Shown here in pieces: positions 48,603-50,769 of a stretch of 50,769 bases of DNA. The DNA is from Gammaproteobacteria bacterium (GTDB lineage: Bacteria > Pseudomonadota > Gammaproteobacteria > Enterobacterales > GCA-2746155). The notes under the pieces were generated by a model. That model did no database searches, was not told where the DNA came from, and saw nothing but the letters and a program-made list of their open reading frames with translations. The DNA lies in the NCBI GenBank assembly GCA_030589945.1, contig JAUUZN010000009.1, forward strand, positions 1 to 50,769, given 5' to 3'. How positions within the stretch are numbered: the stretch's first letter is position 1; each line of letters begins with the position of its first letter. Made by a program: the position numbers and the translations under genes.

Positions 48603-50390
48603 TTAATAGATGTTCATTTTCAAGACAAGCTCTTTATATCGCTTTTCCTGGTATACCGGTTTTAGAAAGGGACTCATCGTTATCCTCAAAATGGCGGCAT
48701 CTTTTTGTTTATAGGCTATATCTAGCCAATCCAAACACTGTTCAACTTCATCTCGAAAACAATAAACCAATGCAATCCCAAAAGCACTATGATGAGCCGC
48801 AAGCTTGATGGCTGTGTCCAATTCTTCATCTGATTTTGTTTTGTCACCCATCTTTGAATAAGCCATTGAACGTATCATAGGTACTGTTTCTCTATCTAAC
48901 ATTTTATTACTAATCAACAGCGCCTGTTCATAATTACCGATGGCCAGTTCCACACGGGCATTCAATAACAACAAGTGACTTAAATCAGGTAAAATTGTCA
49001 ATGCTTTTTCAACTTCTGCCAATGCCTGTTGATAATCGCCCTGGTAGAAATAAGCTCGTGAAACCACACCTAGGAGGAAGCGATGCACTGGATCAAGAGA
49101 TTCAGCCTTCTGAGCATAAAGCAGTGCTTGTCGATGCTTACCCTGCATGGATTGCAAATTACTCAGCACTCCATAGAGCTCTGCAATGTTAGGATTTAGT
49201 GTAAGAGCGAATTCAAGATCAAGGCGAGAACCTTTGGAGTCAAAATCGAACCATAGCTTGTTAAGTGCCAAGTATTGATAAGCTATTGCCAGTTCAGGAT
49301 CGATTTCTATAGCACGCTCAATAGCCATTCTGGCAATCTGAGGTCCTTCAGTGCGTGAAATCCTATCCACCTTTGTTAAGATATTAAGAACTATACCTCT
49401 ATAGGCGTGAGCTAAGGCATAATTGTTATCCAATAGGATGGCATCATTAAAATATTTCAGTGTTGTCTGAATCTCATCATTACTCTTTGAATTATTTAAG
49501 TAATGTAAGCCTTTCAAGAAGGCTGTATGGGCCTCAGGAGTAACTTTGTGCATCACTGCTTTGAGAGCTGTAGAGTCTCCCATTAACTTAATTTTCAACA
49601 CAGCAACTATTGCGGCTGAAAGTTCATCTTGAATTGCAAAAACGTCAGTGAGTTCTCGATCATAGGTCTCAGACCAGAGGTGACGATCAGAACTTGTTTC
49701 AATTAGCTGTGCGGTTATTCGTACCTTTGTCCCCGACTTACGAACACTCCCTTCTAATATATGGTTAACACCGAGTTGCTTTGCAACTTTTTTTAAATCA
49801 ATATCTTTACCTTTGAAGGAAAAAGATGATGAGCGTGAGGTCACATGAAGATTGGGTATTTTTGACAGAACATTGAGTATCTCTTCCGAGATACCATCAG
49901 AGAAATATTCTTGTTCTGAGTCTGAAGACATATTCACAAACGGTAGTACGGCAATAGATGGTTTTACAGGTTCTTTAGTGGAAATTTCTTGCTGAGCAGT
50001 CTCACCTGAACTTTCTTCAATAACTGCTTCAATGGGCTGCGTTTGAAAGCGGCTTTCATAAATAAAATAACCGAGTGCTACAGCCATTAAACCAATGATA
50101 ATGAAATCTAACTTACGACCAGAATGAGCAAAGACGGCTTCTTCAGAAGATAGGTCGGTTTCTTTCTTGATGCCATCTGGAGTAATCTCAAATGCCCACG
50201 CGAAAAATATCGCGAAAGGAAAGCCAATGGCACCAATGAAGAATACGAAGGTATTGACCCAGTCGGGCAAGTGTAATGCTGGAACCGCCTCAGAAGTAAC
50301 CTGAACAACCACCCAAGTAAGCACCAGATAGGCAACTCCTACCTTAAATACATTACGTTCTTTGAGTTTCGTGAAAAATGGATCTGCCAC
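48603..50390 (-). CDS. TolB-like/TPR membrane protein, copy 2
   Basis: 595 residues, GTG start preceded by GGGA. Same architecture as copy 1: membrane helices near the N-terminus, AFEITPDGIKKETDLSSEE, a TolB-like domain with SIAVLPFVNMSSDSEQEYF and a TPR region. The paralogues are collinear with minor indels and have the same end ...KRYKELVLKMNIY. An ATG in the equivalent upstream position is put out of frame by one extra base, leaving only the GTG. The sequence between the two copies (TonB receptor, TerB) suggests a cluster built by duplication. Confidence 0.85.
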   Translation of the reverse strand: MADPFFTKLKERNVFKVGVAYLVLTWVVVQVTSEAVPALHLPDWVNTFVFFIGAIGFPFAIFFAWAFEITPDGIKKETDLSSEEAVFAHSGRKLDFIIIGLMAVALGYFIYESRFQTQPIEAVIEESSGETAQQEISTKEPVKPSIAVLPFVNMSSDSEQEYFSDGISEEILNVLSKIPNLHVTSRSSSFSFKGKDIDLKKVAKQLGVNHILEGSVRKSGTKVRITAQLIETSSDRHLWSETYDRELTDVFAIQDELSAAIVAVLKIKLMGDSTALKAVMHKVTPEAHTAFLKGLHYLNNSKSNDEIQTTLKYFNDAILLDNNYALAHAYRGIVLNILTKVDRISRTEGPQIARMAIERAIEIDPELAIAYQYLALNKLWFDFDSKGSRLDLEFALTLNPNIAELYGVLSNLQSMQGKHRQALLYAQKAESLDPVHRFLLGVVSRAYFYQGDYQQALAEVEKALTILPDLSHLLLLNARVELAIGNYEQALLISNKMLDRETVPMIRSMAYSKMGDKTKSDEELDTAIKLAAHHSAFGIALVYCFRDEVEQCLDWLDIAYKQKDAAILRITMSPFLKPVYQEKRYKELVLKMNIY

Positions 50391-50434
50391 ACTATAATCC
50401 CATTATTCAAATAATTGTTTATCCATTGGAGTTG

Positions 50435-50463
50435 AATATACTGGTAATAGGAAGACATATCAA
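50435..50463 (-). promoter_or_regulatory. Conserved sigma-70 promoter of TolB/TPR copy 2
   Basis: Minus strand TTGATA (50463-50458), 17-base spacer, TATATT (50440-50435). Matches the promoter of copy 1 in both boxes and spacing. Confidence 0.6.
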
Positions 50464-50529
50464 ATATCGTGGACATGATGAACAGGTAGTCATCCTAGCT
50501 CCATGCGTCAACCTCAGCATCCCGTATCA

Positions 50530-50769
50530 TTAGTTCTTTGCTCTATTAATTATTTCCATTGCGAGTAATTCGGCACCATCAATTAAATCAATATCTATTT
50601 TTGTCGTATTTGAATTTTCATGCACCTGCAAAAGCGTACTTAATTCCGTACAGGCAACAATTGCAGTTGAAAGATTTCGTTGCGCCATGCTATCGACTAC
50701 TCTCAAAAACTGCTGATGGTTTGCAGCACTCAAATCTCCTGCCTTTACAGCCTTGATGACATCAAAAAG
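50530..50769 (-). CDS. Aspartate/glutamate racemase family protein, 3' part (runs off the window)
   Basis: 79 codons of the C-terminus are visible; the frame is open to the window edge, so the gene is longer. The segment STAIVACTELSTLL contains the second catalytic Cys (ACTEL) of Asp/Glu racemases, and the tail IDLIDGAELLAMEIINRAKN is typical. An in-frame TTG at 50733 is not a true start. Two extra copies of this 3' end lie at 40729-40782 and 41792-41895. Confidence 0.8.
   Translation of the reverse strand, partial: LFDVIKAVKAGDLSAANHQQFLRVVDSMAQRNLSTAIVACTELSTLLQVHENSNTTKIDIDLIDGAELLAMEIINRAKN

Overview
The window is an AT-rich, gene-dense chromosomal segment of a gammaproteobacterium, probably marine. 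This rests on three gene orders: ftsB-ispD-ispF-truD followed by surE-pcm-yqaA-nlpD; rnm(yciV)-yciO-scpA-scpB-rluB with yciK nearby; and a PdsO/PdsR/PdsS module of the kind described as the 'proteobacterial dedicated sortase system'. Genus and species cannot be read from the sequence. No rRNA, tRNA, CRISPR array, integrase or intact transposase was seen.

Layout. 0-8.2 kb is the housekeeping cluster (divisome FtsB, MEP isoprenoid enzymes, pseudouridine synthase, a CBS-like/cysteine synthase, a TlpA-like thioredoxin, SurE, Pcm, a DedA-like protein and NlpD). rpoS, the usual neighbour after nlpD, is absent and a BolA gene lies there instead. 8.2-15.2 kb holds rnm, yciO, scpA, scpB and rluB, a diguanylate cyclase with a small companion, and yciK. 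15.4-19.6 kb is a mixed set: a methyltransferase, DUF3224-like and DUF6122-like proteins, beta-carbonic anhydrase, an ACT protein and an M20 peptidase. A perfect 46-bp inverted repeat closes it.

19.7-23.5 kb carries pdsO divergent from pdsR-pdsS, but no sortase or sortase target gene lies here. 23.6-30.0 kb has class III alcohol dehydrogenase, a retinol-saturase/CrtISO-like flavoprotein, a membrane-anchored paraoxonase-like protein, a second M20 peptidase and a DUF6090-like protein. 30.2-32.7 kb is a nitrogen unit on the minus strand, glnK-amtB-TorF-like porin, preceded by a near-consensus sigma-54 site and two NtrC-like boxes at canonical distances.

32.8-50.8 kb is the accessory-looking part: a NERD-domain gene, then a conserved acyl-CoA dehydrogenase, fadH and M17 aminopeptidase block, then a periplasmic binding protein, an exported kinase-like protein, a TonB receptor flanked by two paralogous TolB/TPR proteins, a TerB-like protein and the 3' part of an Asp/Glu racemase gene. 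This part contains debris of neighbouring genes: two extra copies of the racemase 3' end, an internal piece of the M17 aminopeptidase, an extra acyl-CoA dehydrogenase 3' end, and a second copy of the upstream region of the M20 peptidase. These mark past duplication, insertion or deletion junctions around the accessory genes.

The strongest candidates for follow-up are the Pds sensing module without its sortase, the gene-end debris bordering accessory cassettes, the exported kinase-like protein beside the TonB/TolB-TPR cluster, and the hand-legible NtrC/sigma-54 promoter. All identifications come from reading motifs and remembered family features; no database search was run.
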